The notes beneath the pieces are model-generated. The model made no database searches, was not told the origin of the DNA, and worked only from the letters and a program-made list of their open reading frames with translations. Below are positions 8,022-16,517 of a DNA stretch of 64,000 nt, in pieces; positions within the stretch are counted from its first letter, which is position 1, and each line of letters starts with the position of its first letter. Position numbers and translations under genes: made by a program. The DNA lies in the NCBI RefSeq assembly GCF_014195485.1, contig NZ_JACIBU010000002.1, forward strand, positions 1-64,000, given 5' to 3'. The DNA comes from Modestobacter versicolor. Lineage in GTDB: Bacteria; Actinomycetota; Actinomycetes; Mycobacteriales; Geodermatophilaceae.

Positions 8022-9425
8022 GTGACCACCGCGACCCAGCCCACCGGACAGCGACCGAGGGTCGTCATCGTCGGGTCGGGGTTCGGCGGTCTCTTCGCCG
8101 CCCAGCGGCTGAAGAAGGCCCCTGTCGACATCACGCTCATCGGCAAGACCACGCACCACCTCTTCCAGCCGCTGCTCTACCAGGTCGCCACGGGCATCCT
8201 CTCCGAGGGCGAGATCGCCCCGGCCACCCGGGAGATCCTCGCCAAGCAGGACAACGCCCGCGTGGTGCTCGGTGAGGTCACCGACATCGACCTGGTGGCG
8301 CGCACCGTCACCTCCGTCGTCCTCGGCCGCACCACGGTGCACGAGTACGACGAGCTGATCGTCGCCGCCGGCGCCGGCCAGTCGTACTTCGGCAACGACC
8401 AGTTCGCCGAGTTCGCCCCGGGCATGAAGAGCATCGACGACGCCCTCGAGCTGCGCGGCCGGATCTTCGGCGCCTTCGAGCTGGCCGAGCTGGCCACCGA
8501 CCCGGCCGAGATCGACCGGCTGCTCACCTTCGTCGTCGTCGGTGCCGGCCCGACCGGTGTCGAGATGGCCGGCCAGATCGCCGAGCTGGCGCGCCGCACC
8601 CTCAAGCGCGACTTCCGCACGATCGACCCGACCAGCGCCCGGGTGATCCTGCTCGACGCCGCCCCCAAGGTGCTGCCGCCCTTCGCCGACTCCCTCGGGC
8701 AGAACGCGCACAAGCGGCTCAACGAGATCGGCGTCGAGGTCCAGCTCGGCGCGATGGTCACGAACGTCGACGCCGACGGGATCGTGGTCAAGGACGGCGA
8801 CGGCCACGAGCGCCGGATCCACTCCGCCACCAAGATCTGGGCCGCCGGTGTGCAGGCCAGCCCGCTCGGCAAGATGCTGGGCGAGCAGTCCGGTGCCGCC
8901 GTCGACCGTGCCGGCCGGGTCTCGGTCGAGCCCGACCTGACGCTGCCCGGCCACCCCGAGGTGCACGTGGTCGGCGACATGATCTCGCTCAACCGCCTGC
9001 CGGGTGTCGCCCAGGTCGCGATCCAGGGTGGCCGCTTCGCCGCCGACGCCGTCAAGGCGCGCGTCGCCGGCCGGCCCACCAAGCCCGAGTTCCACTACCA
9101 CGACAAGGGCAGCATGGCGACGGTCGCCCGTTTCTCCGCCGTCGCCGACCTGGGCAAGCTGAAGTTCACCGGCTTCATCGCCTGGGTGATGTGGCTGGTC
9201 GTGCACATCTTCTACGTGGTCGGCTTCAAGAGCCGCTTCACCACCGCCCTGGGCTGGGCGGTGAGCTTCCTGGGCCGCGGCCGGGGGCAGCGCACGGCGA
9301 CCCAGCAGCAGGTGTACGGCCGGCTGGCCCTGGAGGAGCTGGGGTCGGCGTTCGAGGTCTCCAAGACCGGCGGCCCGAAGGACGACCTGGTGTCGGTGGA
9401 CGCCACCGGGCGCAAGTCCGCCTGA
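8022..9425 (+). CDS. ndh: type II NADH dehydrogenase (NDH-2)
   Basis: A 467-residue single-subunit, non-proton-pumping NADH:quinone oxidoreductase that passes electrons from NADH through FAD to menaquinone at the inner face of the membrane. The first Rossmann motif is VVIVGSGFGGLFAAQRL and the second, for NADH, is VVVGAGPTGVEMAGQIAEL. KIWAAGVQASPLG and HVVGDMISL belong to the FAD-binding region. The C-terminal helices (GFIAWVMWLVVHIFYVVGFK) are the membrane-binding part usual in actinobacterial NDH-2. The GTG start follows AGGAGGCACC; upstream in-frame ATGs lie in the palindromic promoter element and are rejected. It is monocistronic, ending at a very strong terminator. Confidence 0.93.
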   Translation: MTTATQPTGQRPRVVIVGSGFGGLFAAQRLKKAPVDITLIGKTTHHLFQPLLYQVATGILSEGEIAPATREILAKQDNARVVLGEVTDIDLVARTVTSVVLGRTTVHEYDELIVAAGAGQSYFGNDQFAEFAPGMKSIDDALELRGRIFGAFELAELATDPAEIDRLLTFVVVGAGPTGVEMAGQIAELARRTLKRDFRTIDPTSARVILLDAAPKVLPPFADSLGQNAHKRLNEIGVEVQLGAMVTNVDADGIVVKDGDGHERRIHSATKIWAAGVQASPLGKMLGEQSGAAVDRAGRVSVEPDLTLPGHPEVHVVGDMISLNRLPGVAQVAIQGGRFAADAVKARVAGRPTKPEFHYHDKGSMATVARFSAVADLGKLKFTGFIAWVMWLVVHIFYVVGFKSRFTTALGWAVSFLGRGRGQRTATQQQVYGRLALEELGSAFEVSKTGGPKDDLVSVDATGRKSA

Positions 9426-9434
9426 CGCCCCTGG

Positions 9435-9486
9435 CGACGACGACGGCCCGGCCCCCGCAGCTGCGGGGGCCGGGCCGTCGTCGTCG
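9435..9486. terminator. 52-bp perfect palindrome, bidirectional terminator
   Basis: Two 26-nt arms (9435-9460 and 9461-9486) are exactly complementary with no spacer, between the convergent ndh and aldehyde dehydrogenase genes, 10 bp after one stop and 6 bp before the other. Read in either direction it forms a GC-rich hairpin, so it should end both transcripts. Confidence 0.85.
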
Positions 9487-9491
9487 TGGGG

Positions 9492-10952
9492 TCAGAACGG
9501 GTAGGCCGGCAGGTCACCCCGCAGCGTCACCCACTGCGTCTCGGTGAAGGCCTCGATGTTGGCCTGCGGGCCACCGTGCCGGGAGCCGGTGCCCGAGGCG
9601 CCGACGCCGCCGAACGGGGCGACCGCCTCGTCGTTCACCGTCTGGTCGTTGATGTGCACCAGGCCGGCCGGGATGCGCTCGGCCAGCTGCAGCCCGGCGT
9701 AGACGTCGCGGGTCAGGATCCCCAGCGAGAGCCCGTACTCGGTGCCCGCGGCCAGCGCGGCGACCTCGTCGACCGAGGAGAACGGGGTCACCGGGGCGAC
9801 CGGGCCGAAGATCTCCTGCTGGTAGGCCGGGGCGTGCACCGGGACGTCGCCCAGCACGGTCGGCCGGTAGAACAGCCCCTCGTAGGTGCCGCCGGTGCGC
9901 ACCGTGGCGCCGGCCTCCACGCTGGAGGTGACCAGGCCGTGCACCCGGTCGCGCTGCCCGGCGTCGATGATCGGGCCGAGCGCCGCCTGGTCCCGGAACG
10001 GGTCGCCCACCGGGAGGTCCTTCACCTTGTCGGCGAGCACCTGGGTGTACTCCTCGGCGATCGAGGCGTGCACCAGGTGCCGGCTGGTCGCCATGCAGAT
10101 CTGCCCGGAGTGGGCGAAGGTGCCCCACGCGCCGACCGAGGCGGCCGCGGTGACGTCGACGTCGCCCATCACGATGAGCGCGGAGTTGCCGCCCAGTTCC
10201 AGGTGCGCCCGCTTGAGGTGCTGCCCCGCCAGCGCGCCGACCGCGCGGCCGGCCTTCGTCGAGCCGGTGAAGGCGATGACCCGGACGGTGGGGTCGACGA
10301 CGAGCGCCTCCCCGACGTCGGCGCCACCGGGGAGCACCTGGAACACCCCGGCCGGGACGCCGGCCTCGGCGAACACCCGGGCGAACACCGCGCCACCGGA
10401 GATCGCCGTGCGCGGGTCCGGCTTCAGGATCACCGCGTTCCCCAGCGCCAGCGCCGGGGCGATCGCCCGGATGGCCAGGATGGTGGGCACGTTGAACGGG
10501 GCGATGACACCGACGACGCCGGCCGGCACCCGGCGGGCGAAGGACAGCCGGGGCGATCCGGAGCGCAGCAGCTCACCGTAGGGGTGCGACGGCAGCGCGG
10601 AGGCCTCGTAGCACTCCTGCGCCGAGGTGTGCACCTGGAAGTCGCCGAAGGGCTGGATCGCCCCGGACTCCCGGGCCAGCCAGCCCTTGATCTCCTCGGC
10701 GTTCGCGGTCAGCAGGTCACCGGCCCGGCGGAGCACCGCCGCCCGCTGCTCGAAGGGCAGCGCCGCCCACTCGCGCTGGGCCTGGACCGCCCGGGCGCCG
10801 GCCTTCTCCACGTCGGCCGGGGTGGCCTGACCGACCTCGCCCAGCTGCTCGCCGGTGGCCGGCTCCACCGCGGGGTAGGTGCCGCCGCTGCCGTCCGTCC
10901 ACGCGCCGGTCCAGACCTTGCCCCGCCACGCGCCGTCCTCGAGCAGTGCCAT
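9492..10952 (-). CDS. NAD(P)-dependent aldehyde dehydrogenase, benzaldehyde/vanillin dehydrogenase type
   Basis: A 486-residue aldehyde dehydrogenase that oxidises an aldehyde to the carboxylic acid. The cofactor region has PFNVPTILAIRAIAPALALG, the catalytic Glu is in LELGGNSALIV and the nucleophilic Cys in GQICMATSR; the FGGVGASG stretch near the C-terminus is typical of the family. Overall it is most like the benzaldehyde/vanillin dehydrogenase group, which has the same N-terminal WTGAWTDGSGG and GPIID elements. That substrate assignment rests on resemblance alone. The ATG has a GGGAG ribosome-binding site. It stands alone. Confidence 0.88.
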   Translation of the reverse strand: MALLEDGAWRGKVWTGAWTDGSGGTYPAVEPATGEQLGEVGQATPADVEKAGARAVQAQREWAALPFEQRAAVLRRAGDLLTANAEEIKGWLARESGAIQPFGDFQVHTSAQECYEASALPSHPYGELLRSGSPRLSFARRVPAGVVGVIAPFNVPTILAIRAIAPALALGNAVILKPDPRTAISGGAVFARVFAEAGVPAGVFQVLPGGADVGEALVVDPTVRVIAFTGSTKAGRAVGALAGQHLKRAHLELGGNSALIVMGDVDVTAAASVGAWGTFAHSGQICMATSRHLVHASIAEEYTQVLADKVKDLPVGDPFRDQAALGPIIDAGQRDRVHGLVTSSVEAGATVRTGGTYEGLFYRPTVLGDVPVHAPAYQQEIFGPVAPVTPFSSVDEVAALAAGTEYGLSLGILTRDVYAGLQLAERIPAGLVHINDQTVNDEAVAPFGGVGASGTGSRHGGPQANIEAFTETQWVTLRGDLPAYPF

Positions 10953-11167
10953 GGATCTCCCTCGTCTCGTCGATGAGCAGTACTCCCCGATCGTGCCCCG
11001 GCGGGCGCCGGCAGCAGCGGCGCTTCCACTCGCAGGAAGCGGGGCGACGAGACGTCACCGAGCGCTCACGCGCCGCTCTGACCAGGGCCGTCACCTCACC
11101 CCGACGGGTCGCTGTGATCCACTCTGCGGTGCTGTTCGGCGCTGCACCGGCCGATGCTCGCGGGGAC

Positions 11168-12118
11168 ATGGACGAGGTGACGATGGGCGGCAGGCTGCCG
11201 GCGCGCGTGGCGCTGCTCGCGTTGCTGTGCGGCACCGGCGGGGGCTTCTGCCTCGTCGGCGCCCTCTGGCCGACCAGCCCCGACGCCCCGGTCGTGCTGG
11301 CCGCCACCCTCGGCGTCGTCGGCCTCGGGATGACCGCCGCACTGGTGGTGGCCGGCGACCGGGTGCCCCCGCGGGTCGACCACGGCGTGCTGGCGCTGCT
11401 GTCGCTGCTGGTCGCCCTGCTCGCGGCCCGCTCGGCGACCGCGGCCGGTGTCGTCGGACTCGGGCCGGTGCTCATCAGCATCGGGCTCTACGCCGCCCAC
11501 TTCCTGTCGCTGCCCGCCGCCCGCGCCCACGCGCTGCTGGCCGTCACCGCCGCCAGCGCCGGCGCCCTGGCCGCGGCGCCGGGCCACTTCCTCGTCCCGT
11601 GGCTCATCGCCGTCGTCACGACCGTGGTGCTCACCGAGGCGCACGGCCGGCTCAACGGCCGGCTGCGCACCCAGGCCTCGACCGACCCGCTGACCGGCGT
11701 CGCCAACCGGCGGGCCTGGGAGGTCGAGGCGGGCCGCAGCCTGGCCCGGTCGGCGCGCACCGGTGAGCCGCTGACGGTCGCGATCCTCGACCTCGACGAC
11801 TTCAAGGAGGTCAACGACCGGGACGGGCACGTCGCCGGCGACCGGCTGCTGCGCCAGGTGGCCACCCACTGGCGCGGCCGGCTGCGCGCCTCGGACCTGC
11901 TCGGCCGGCACGGCGGCGACGAGTTCGTGCTGTGCCTGCCCGGCACCGACGGTGCCGCGGCGCGCGAGGTCCTGCAGCGCCTGGAGGGCGGGCTGCCGAT
12001 CGGCTGGTCGGTGGGGACGGCGACCGCCCGGGACGGCGAGTCGCTGGCCGCCCTGCTGCTGCGCGCGGACGCCGAGCTCTACGCGGGCAAGCGCTCCCGG
12101 CGCGACGCCGGCCGCTGA
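11168..12118 (+). CDS. membrane diguanylate cyclase (GGDEF protein)
   Basis: A 316-residue protein that should make cyclic di-GMP from two GTP. Residues about 10-160 contain five or six hydrophobic helices with no recognised sensor motif. The C-terminal GGDEF domain begins with STDPLTGVANRRAWE, has the substrate-binding DLDDFKEVND and an intact GGDEF motif. An RASD sequence five residues before GGDEF matches the inhibitory I-site (RxxD), so product inhibition is expected. The start is either this ATG or one 15 bp later that has a better-placed GAGGTG. No EAL or HD-GYP gene is in the window. Confidence 0.88.
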   Translation: MDEVTMGGRLPARVALLALLCGTGGGFCLVGALWPTSPDAPVVLAATLGVVGLGMTAALVVAGDRVPPRVDHGVLALLSLLVALLAARSATAAGVVGLGPVLISIGLYAAHFLSLPAARAHALLAVTAASAGALAAAPGHFLVPWLIAVVTTVVLTEAHGRLNGRLRTQASTDPLTGVANRRAWEVEAGRSLARSARTGEPLTVAILDLDDFKEVNDRDGHVAGDRLLRQVATHWRGRLRASDLLGRHGGDEFVLCLPGTDGAAAREVLQRLEGGLPIGWSVGTATARDGESLAALLLRADAELYAGKRSRRDAGR

Positions 12119-12122
12119 CCGG

Positions 12123-13040
12123 TCAGCCGCCGGACGCCGCCAGCTCCTCGACCCGCGCGGCGGAGCGGTCCCGGATCGCCGCGGCGGTCGCCGCCCGGCG
12201 GGCGGCGGCGTCCCGGCGCTTCTCGGCCTCGTGCACCGCGCCCACCGCCTCCTTCGCCTCGCGCTCCACCCGGCGCAGCTCCTTCTCCAGCTGCTCGGCC
12301 CGCTCGTGCAGCTGGTCCCGCCGCTCCCCCGCCTCGGTCAGCTCCTGCTCGGCCGCCTGCGCCGACGCCGCCGCGTCGCGAGCCACCGCGGCGGCCTCCT
12401 CGGCGTCCCGGCGGGCCTGCTCCAGCTCCTGCCGGCGGCGTTCCTCGGCCTCCTGGCGCCGCAGCTCGGCGGCGTCCGGGCCCTGCGGGGCCGGCGTCGC
12501 CGCCTTCGCCCGCGGTGCGGCCCCCGAGCGGACCGGCGTCGCCACCGCACCGCTGAGGTCGACCGGACCCAGCCCGCTGTAGGACAGCGCCGTGGTCAGC
12601 CGCCCGCCGGCCAGCGCCTCGCCCGCGTCCGGGTCGACCACCGCCGCGCGCAGCGTGCTCTCCACCTGCTCGGCCACCGCGCTGCTGACGTCGTGCCCCT
12701 CGGCGTGCGCGAGGCCGCGCGCCTGGCGGGCCAGCGCGGCGACCACCTGGTTGCGCTGCCGGCCGAGCTGGCGCAGCTCGTCACCGGACAGGCCGACCTG
12801 CGCCCGGCGGAGCATCTCGCCGATCTCCCGCAGCTGGGCCACCTCGTCGGGCTGCCGGCGGACCAGCAGGTTGCACACCCACGCCGCCGTGGTCGGCTTG
12901 GGCAGCGCGGCGACGGCCTTGGCCAGCTCCTTGTCCGTGGCCTTCGCCCGGTCGCGGGCGGCGGTGCGCGCCTCGACGAACTCCTCGGGCGGCACGCCGT
13001 AGAGCTCCTCGGCGATCTCGTCCAGCTCGTCGTCGTCCAC
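12123..13040 (-). CDS. coiled-coil protein of unknown function
   Basis: A 305-residue cytoplasmic protein I do not recognise beyond similar actinobacterial hypotheticals. Residues 1-150 are helical and moderately conserved-looking (LDEIAEELYGVPPEEFVEAR, LPKPTTAAWVCNLLVRRQPD). A short Ala/Pro linker follows. The last 130 residues are a long charged coiled coil rich in Glu, Arg and Ala. No signal peptide or membrane segment is seen. The GTG giving a VDDDELDEIAEE start was chosen; the open frame continues far upstream on this strand only because the opposite strand is coding and GC-rich. It is divergent from the peptidase-fusion operon. Confidence 0.75.
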   Translation of the reverse strand: MDDDELDEIAEELYGVPPEEFVEARTAARDRAKATDKELAKAVAALPKPTTAAWVCNLLVRRQPDEVAQLREIGEMLRRAQVGLSGDELRQLGRQRNQVVAALARQARGLAHAEGHDVSSAVAEQVESTLRAAVVDPDAGEALAGGRLTTALSYSGLGPVDLSGAVATPVRSGAAPRAKAATPAPQGPDAAELRRQEAEERRRQELEQARRDAEEAAAVARDAAASAQAAEQELTEAGERRDQLHERAEQLEKELRRVEREAKEAVGAVHEAEKRRDAAARRAATAAAIRDRSAARVEELAASGG

Positions 13041-13095
13041 CCGTGCATCGTGCCGGGCGGGCCGCCGCGGTGGCAGGGGCGGTGGCCGGCAGCCA

Positions 13096-13140
13096 CCCGT
13101 TGTGTGCGCGGCCAGTCGGCGGTGGGTCCGTTCGTCGCCG
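13096..13140. promoter_or_regulatory. promoter motifs shared with the second S12 hydrolase locus
   Basis: CCCGTTGT (13096-13103), CGCGGCCAG (13107-13115) and CCGTTCGTCGCCG (13128-13140) occur in this order upstream of the peptidase fusion gene. The same three blocks, in the same order and with similar spacing, lie upstream of the S12 hydrolase gene at 33783. The 9-mer CCGTTCGTC recurs before the PucR-type regulator gene. This looks like a common operator, perhaps for that regulator. Confidence 0.45.
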
Positions 13141-13181
13141 TGCACGATGACCGCCCCGGGGCGGCCCAGCAGGCTCGCGCC

Positions 13182-16100
13182 ATGGGACGACCGCTGGACC
13201 TCGAGGACATCAGTGCCCTGCAGCTGCCGAGCGACCCGGCGATCGCACCGGACGGACGGCGGGTGGTCTACGTCCTGCGCACCACCGACACCGGGGCCGA
13301 CGCCGACCGGACGGCGCTGTGGTCGGTCACCGCGACCGACGACGGCTGGGCCGAGCCGGTCCAGCTGACCCGGGGCACCGCGGACAGCTCGCCCGCCTTC
13401 TCCCCCACCGGAGACCGGGTCGCCTTCCTCCGCGGCGGCGACGGCCCACCGCAGCTGCACCTGCTCGCCGTCTCCGGCGGCGAGGCCGAGCGGGTGACCG
13501 ACCTGCCCGCCGGCGCCGGAGCCCCGGTGTGGAGCCCGGCCGGTGACCGGATCGCGTTCACCGCCGCCGTGCGCGACGCCGACGAGGACGAGCACGCGCC
13601 GATCAGCACCAGCCGGCTCGGCTACAAGGCCGACGGAGCGGGGCTGCTGCGCAGCACCCGGCAGCACGTGCACGTGCTCGACCTGGCCACCGGCGAGGTC
13701 CGGCAGCTGACCTCCGGCGACTGGCACGCCGGCCGGCCGGCCTGGTCTCCCGACGGCGAGCAGCTCGCCCTCGCAGCCGGGCCCGAGCCGGACGCGGACA
13801 CCACCTGGCGCACCCCGGCCCACCTGGTGCCCGCCGCCGGCGGACCGCTCCGCCGGGTCGCCGGTCAGCTGGACGTCGCCGGACCGATCACCTGGACCGC
13901 CGACGGCGCCGCGCTGCTGGTCGCCGGGCAGCAGCGGCTGGCGGTCGGCCACGCCGGGCTCTTCGTCCAGCCGGTCGAGGGCGGGGGCGACCCGGTCGAC
14001 CTCGCCGCCCCGCTGGACCGGAACGTGATGCCCGGCGGGCCGGGCTACCCCGGCGGGCTGCCGCAGCTCACCGCCGACGGCGGCACGGTCGTGTTCTGCG
14101 TCCGGGACCGCGGCTGCTCGCACGTCTACGCCACCGCGGTCGACGGCTCGTCGTCCCCCCGCCCGGTGCTCACCGGGGACGACCTGGTCGTCTCCGGGCT
14201 GTCCGTGGCCGCCGACGCCGACCGCGCCGCCGTGGTGCTCGCCGACCCGGGCACCTACGGCGAGGTCGCGGTGGTCGACCTGACCGACGGGACGACGACC
14301 CGGGTCACCCGGCACACCGCCGCCGGCCTCCCGGACGTCGACCTGCTCGTCCCCGAGCCGCGCACCTTCACCGTGCACGACGGCACCGAGGTGCACGGCT
14401 GGCTGCTGCGCGACCCGGCCGCCCCGGCGCCCGGCCCGCTGCTGGTCGACGTGCACGGCGGGCCGCACAACGCCTGGGCACCGGCGGCCGACGCCGCGCA
14501 CCCCTACCACCAGGCGCTGGCCGCCGCGGGCTGGTCGGTGCTGCTGGTCAACCCGCGCGGCAGCGACGGCTACGGGCTGGAGTTCTTCACCGGCGCGGCC
14601 GGGCGCTGGGGCACCGCCGACGAGCGGGACTTCCTCGACCCGGTCGACCAGCTGGTGGCCGAGGGGGTGGCCGACCCGGACCGGCTCGCGCTCACCGGCT
14701 ACAGCTACGGCGGCTACCTGACCTGCTGGCTCACCGGCCGCACCGACCGGTTCGCCGCGGCGATCGCCGGCGGGGTGGTCAGCGACCTGACCAGCATGCT
14801 CGGCACCAGCGACGCCGGGTACGCGCTGGGCGGGATGGAGTGGCCCGACCCCTGGACGGCGCCCGCCGAGCTGGCCGAGCTCTCCCCGATCAGCCGGGTG
14901 CACCAGGTGCGCACGCCGACGCTCGTGCTGCAGGGGCAGGCCGACGAGCGCTGCCCGGTGGGCCAGGCCGAGCAGTGGTTCGCCGCGCTGCGCACCCGCG
15001 GCGTGCCCACCGAGCTGGTGCTCTACCCCGGCGGCTCGCACCTGTTCATCCTCAGCGGCCGCCCCAGCCACCGGGTCGACTACAGCCGCCGGCTGGTCCG
15101 CTGGGCGCAGCAGCACGTGCCCACGCCGCGCCCGGCCATCGACGCGGCGCACTGGCAGCAGCGCCTCGACGTCCTCGCCGCCCGGCACTCCGTGCCCGGG
15201 GCTGCCCTCGCCGTCCGGCGGGTCGGTGCCGGGCCCGACGAGCTCGTCGAGCTGGCCACCGGCGTCCTCAACCGGTCGACCGGGGTCGCGACGACGACCG
15301 ACTCGGTCTTCCAGATCGGCTCGATCACCAAGGTCTGGACGACGACGCTGGTGATGCAGCTGGTCGACGAGGGCCGGCTGGACCTGGACGCGCCGCTGGC
15401 GGAGGTGCTGCCCGAGCTGCAGCTCGGCGACCCCGACGTCGCCAAGCGGGTGACGATGCGGCACCTGCTCACCCACACCAGCGGCATCGCCGGCGACGTC
15501 TTCACCGACACCGGCCGCGGCGACGACTGCGTCGAGCGCTACGTGGCAGCGCTGGCCGACACGCCGCAGAACCACCCGCTGGGCGCCACCTTCTCCTACT
15601 GCAACTCCGGCTTCACGCTCGCCGGCCGGGTGGTCGAGGTGCTCACCGGGCAGACCTGGGACGCCGCCCTGCGCGAGCGGGTCATCGAACCGCTGGGGCT
15701 CGCGCACACCTCGACGCTGCCCGAGGAGGCGGTCCTGCACCGCGCCGCCGTCGGCCACATCGCCCCCGAGCCCGGCGCCGACCCCGCGCCGGTGCCGGTC
15801 TGGGTGCTGCCCCGCTCGCTCGGCCCGGCCGGGCTGGTCAACGCCACCGCCGCCGACGTCACCGCCTTCGGCGCCCTGCACCTGCGCGGCGGCGTGACGG
15901 CGGACGGGACCCGGGTGCTCTCGGCGGCGTCGACCGAGGCGATGCAGAGCCGGCAGGCCGAGCTGCCGGACCGGTACTCGCTCGGCGACTCGTGGGGCCT
16001 GGGCTGGATCCGGCACGTCTGGGACGGCGAGCTGCTGGTCGGCCACGACGGCGGCACGTACGGGCAGGGCGCGTTCCTGCGGGTGCTGCCCGAGCACGGG

Positions 16101-16517
16101 CTGGTCATCGCGCTGCTCACCAACGGCGGGAAGATGAAGGACCTCTACACCGACGTGATGGGCGAGCTGGTCGGCGAGCTGGCCGGGCTGCAGCTGCCCG
16201 CGCCGCTGGAGCCCCCGGAGCAGGCACCGCAGGTCGAGCTCGCCCGGTACGCCGGCAGCTACGAGCGCAGCTCCGTGGCGACCGAGGTGTTCGAGCGGGA
16301 CGGCGGGCTGGTCATGCGGGAGACGATGTCCGGTGCGGTGGCCGAGGCGGTCGGCCAGCCGGTGCAGGAGCACCCCCTGGTGCCGGTCGCCGAGGGACTG
16401 TTCGCCGTGCGCGCACCGGGTACGGACGGCTGGTCGGCGGTGACGTTCCACTCGCTGCCCGACGGCACCGAGTACCTGCACACCGGAGGCCGCGCCAACC
16501 CCAGGAAGAGCCGATGA
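13182..16517 (+). CDS. fusion of S9 prolyl-oligopeptidase-like and S12 beta-lactamase-like hydrolase
   Basis: A single 1111-residue chain holding two serine hydrolases. Residues 1 to about 648 are an S9-type peptidase: WD40-like beta-propeller repeats, then the catalytic domain with GYSYGGY (Ser508) and a terminal His in GGSHLFI. Residues from about 650 are a complete S12 enzyme (class C beta-lactamase / D-aminopeptidase fold) with SITK (Ser714, Lys717), YCN (Tyr806) and HDG (His955). The join falls at RPAID, the fourth to fifth residue of the separate paralogue at 33783, with no linker. There is no signal peptide, so it should act on imported peptides in the cytoplasm. Its stop overlaps the M20 gene's start (ATGA). 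S12 substrate stereochemistry (D-residues) is inferred from context. Confidence 0.9.
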   Translation: MGRPLDLEDISALQLPSDPAIAPDGRRVVYVLRTTDTGADADRTALWSVTATDDGWAEPVQLTRGTADSSPAFSPTGDRVAFLRGGDGPPQLHLLAVSGGEAERVTDLPAGAGAPVWSPAGDRIAFTAAVRDADEDEHAPISTSRLGYKADGAGLLRSTRQHVHVLDLATGEVRQLTSGDWHAGRPAWSPDGEQLALAAGPEPDADTTWRTPAHLVPAAGGPLRRVAGQLDVAGPITWTADGAALLVAGQQRLAVGHAGLFVQPVEGGGDPVDLAAPLDRNVMPGGPGYPGGLPQLTADGGTVVFCVRDRGCSHVYATAVDGSSSPRPVLTGDDLVVSGLSVAADADRAAVVLADPGTYGEVAVVDLTDGTTTRVTRHTAAGLPDVDLLVPEPRTFTVHDGTEVHGWLLRDPAAPAPGPLLVDVHGGPHNAWAPAADAAHPYHQALAAAGWSVLLVNPRGSDGYGLEFFTGAAGRWGTADERDFLDPVDQLVAEGVADPDRLALTGYSYGGYLTCWLTGRTDRFAAAIAGGVVSDLTSMLGTSDAGYALGGMEWPDPWTAPAELAELSPISRVHQVRTPTLVLQGQADERCPVGQAEQWFAALRTRGVPTELVLYPGGSHLFILSGRPSHRVDYSRRLVRWAQQHVPTPRPAIDAAHWQQRLDVLAARHSVPGAALAVRRVGAGPDELVELATGVLNRSTGVATTTDSVFQIGSITKVWTTTLVMQLVDEGRLDLDAPLAEVLPELQLGDPDVAKRVTMRHLLTHTSGIAGDVFTDTGRGDDCVERYVAALADTPQNHPLGATFSYCNSGFTLAGRVVEVLTGQTWDAALRERVIEPLGLAHTSTLPEEAVLHRAAVGHIAPEPGADPAPVPVWVLPRSLGPAGLVNATAADVTAFGALHLRGGVTADGTRVLSAASTEAMQSRQAELPDRYSLGDSWGLGWIRHVWDGELLVGHDGGTYGQGAFLRVLPEHGLVIALLTNGGKMKDLYTDVMGELVGELAGLQLPAPLEPPEQAPQVELARYAGSYERSSVATEVFERDGGLVMRETMSGAVAEAVGQPVQEHPLVPVAEGLFAVRAPGTDGWSAVTFHSLPDGTEYLHTGGRANPRKSR

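Noticed and set aside
12123-16481. Very long open frame on the minus strand opposite the peptidase fusion
   Set aside because: Only the part up to 13040 looks like a protein. The remainder is a GC-rich antisense shadow with Gly/Arg/Val/His-biased composition and no motifs.
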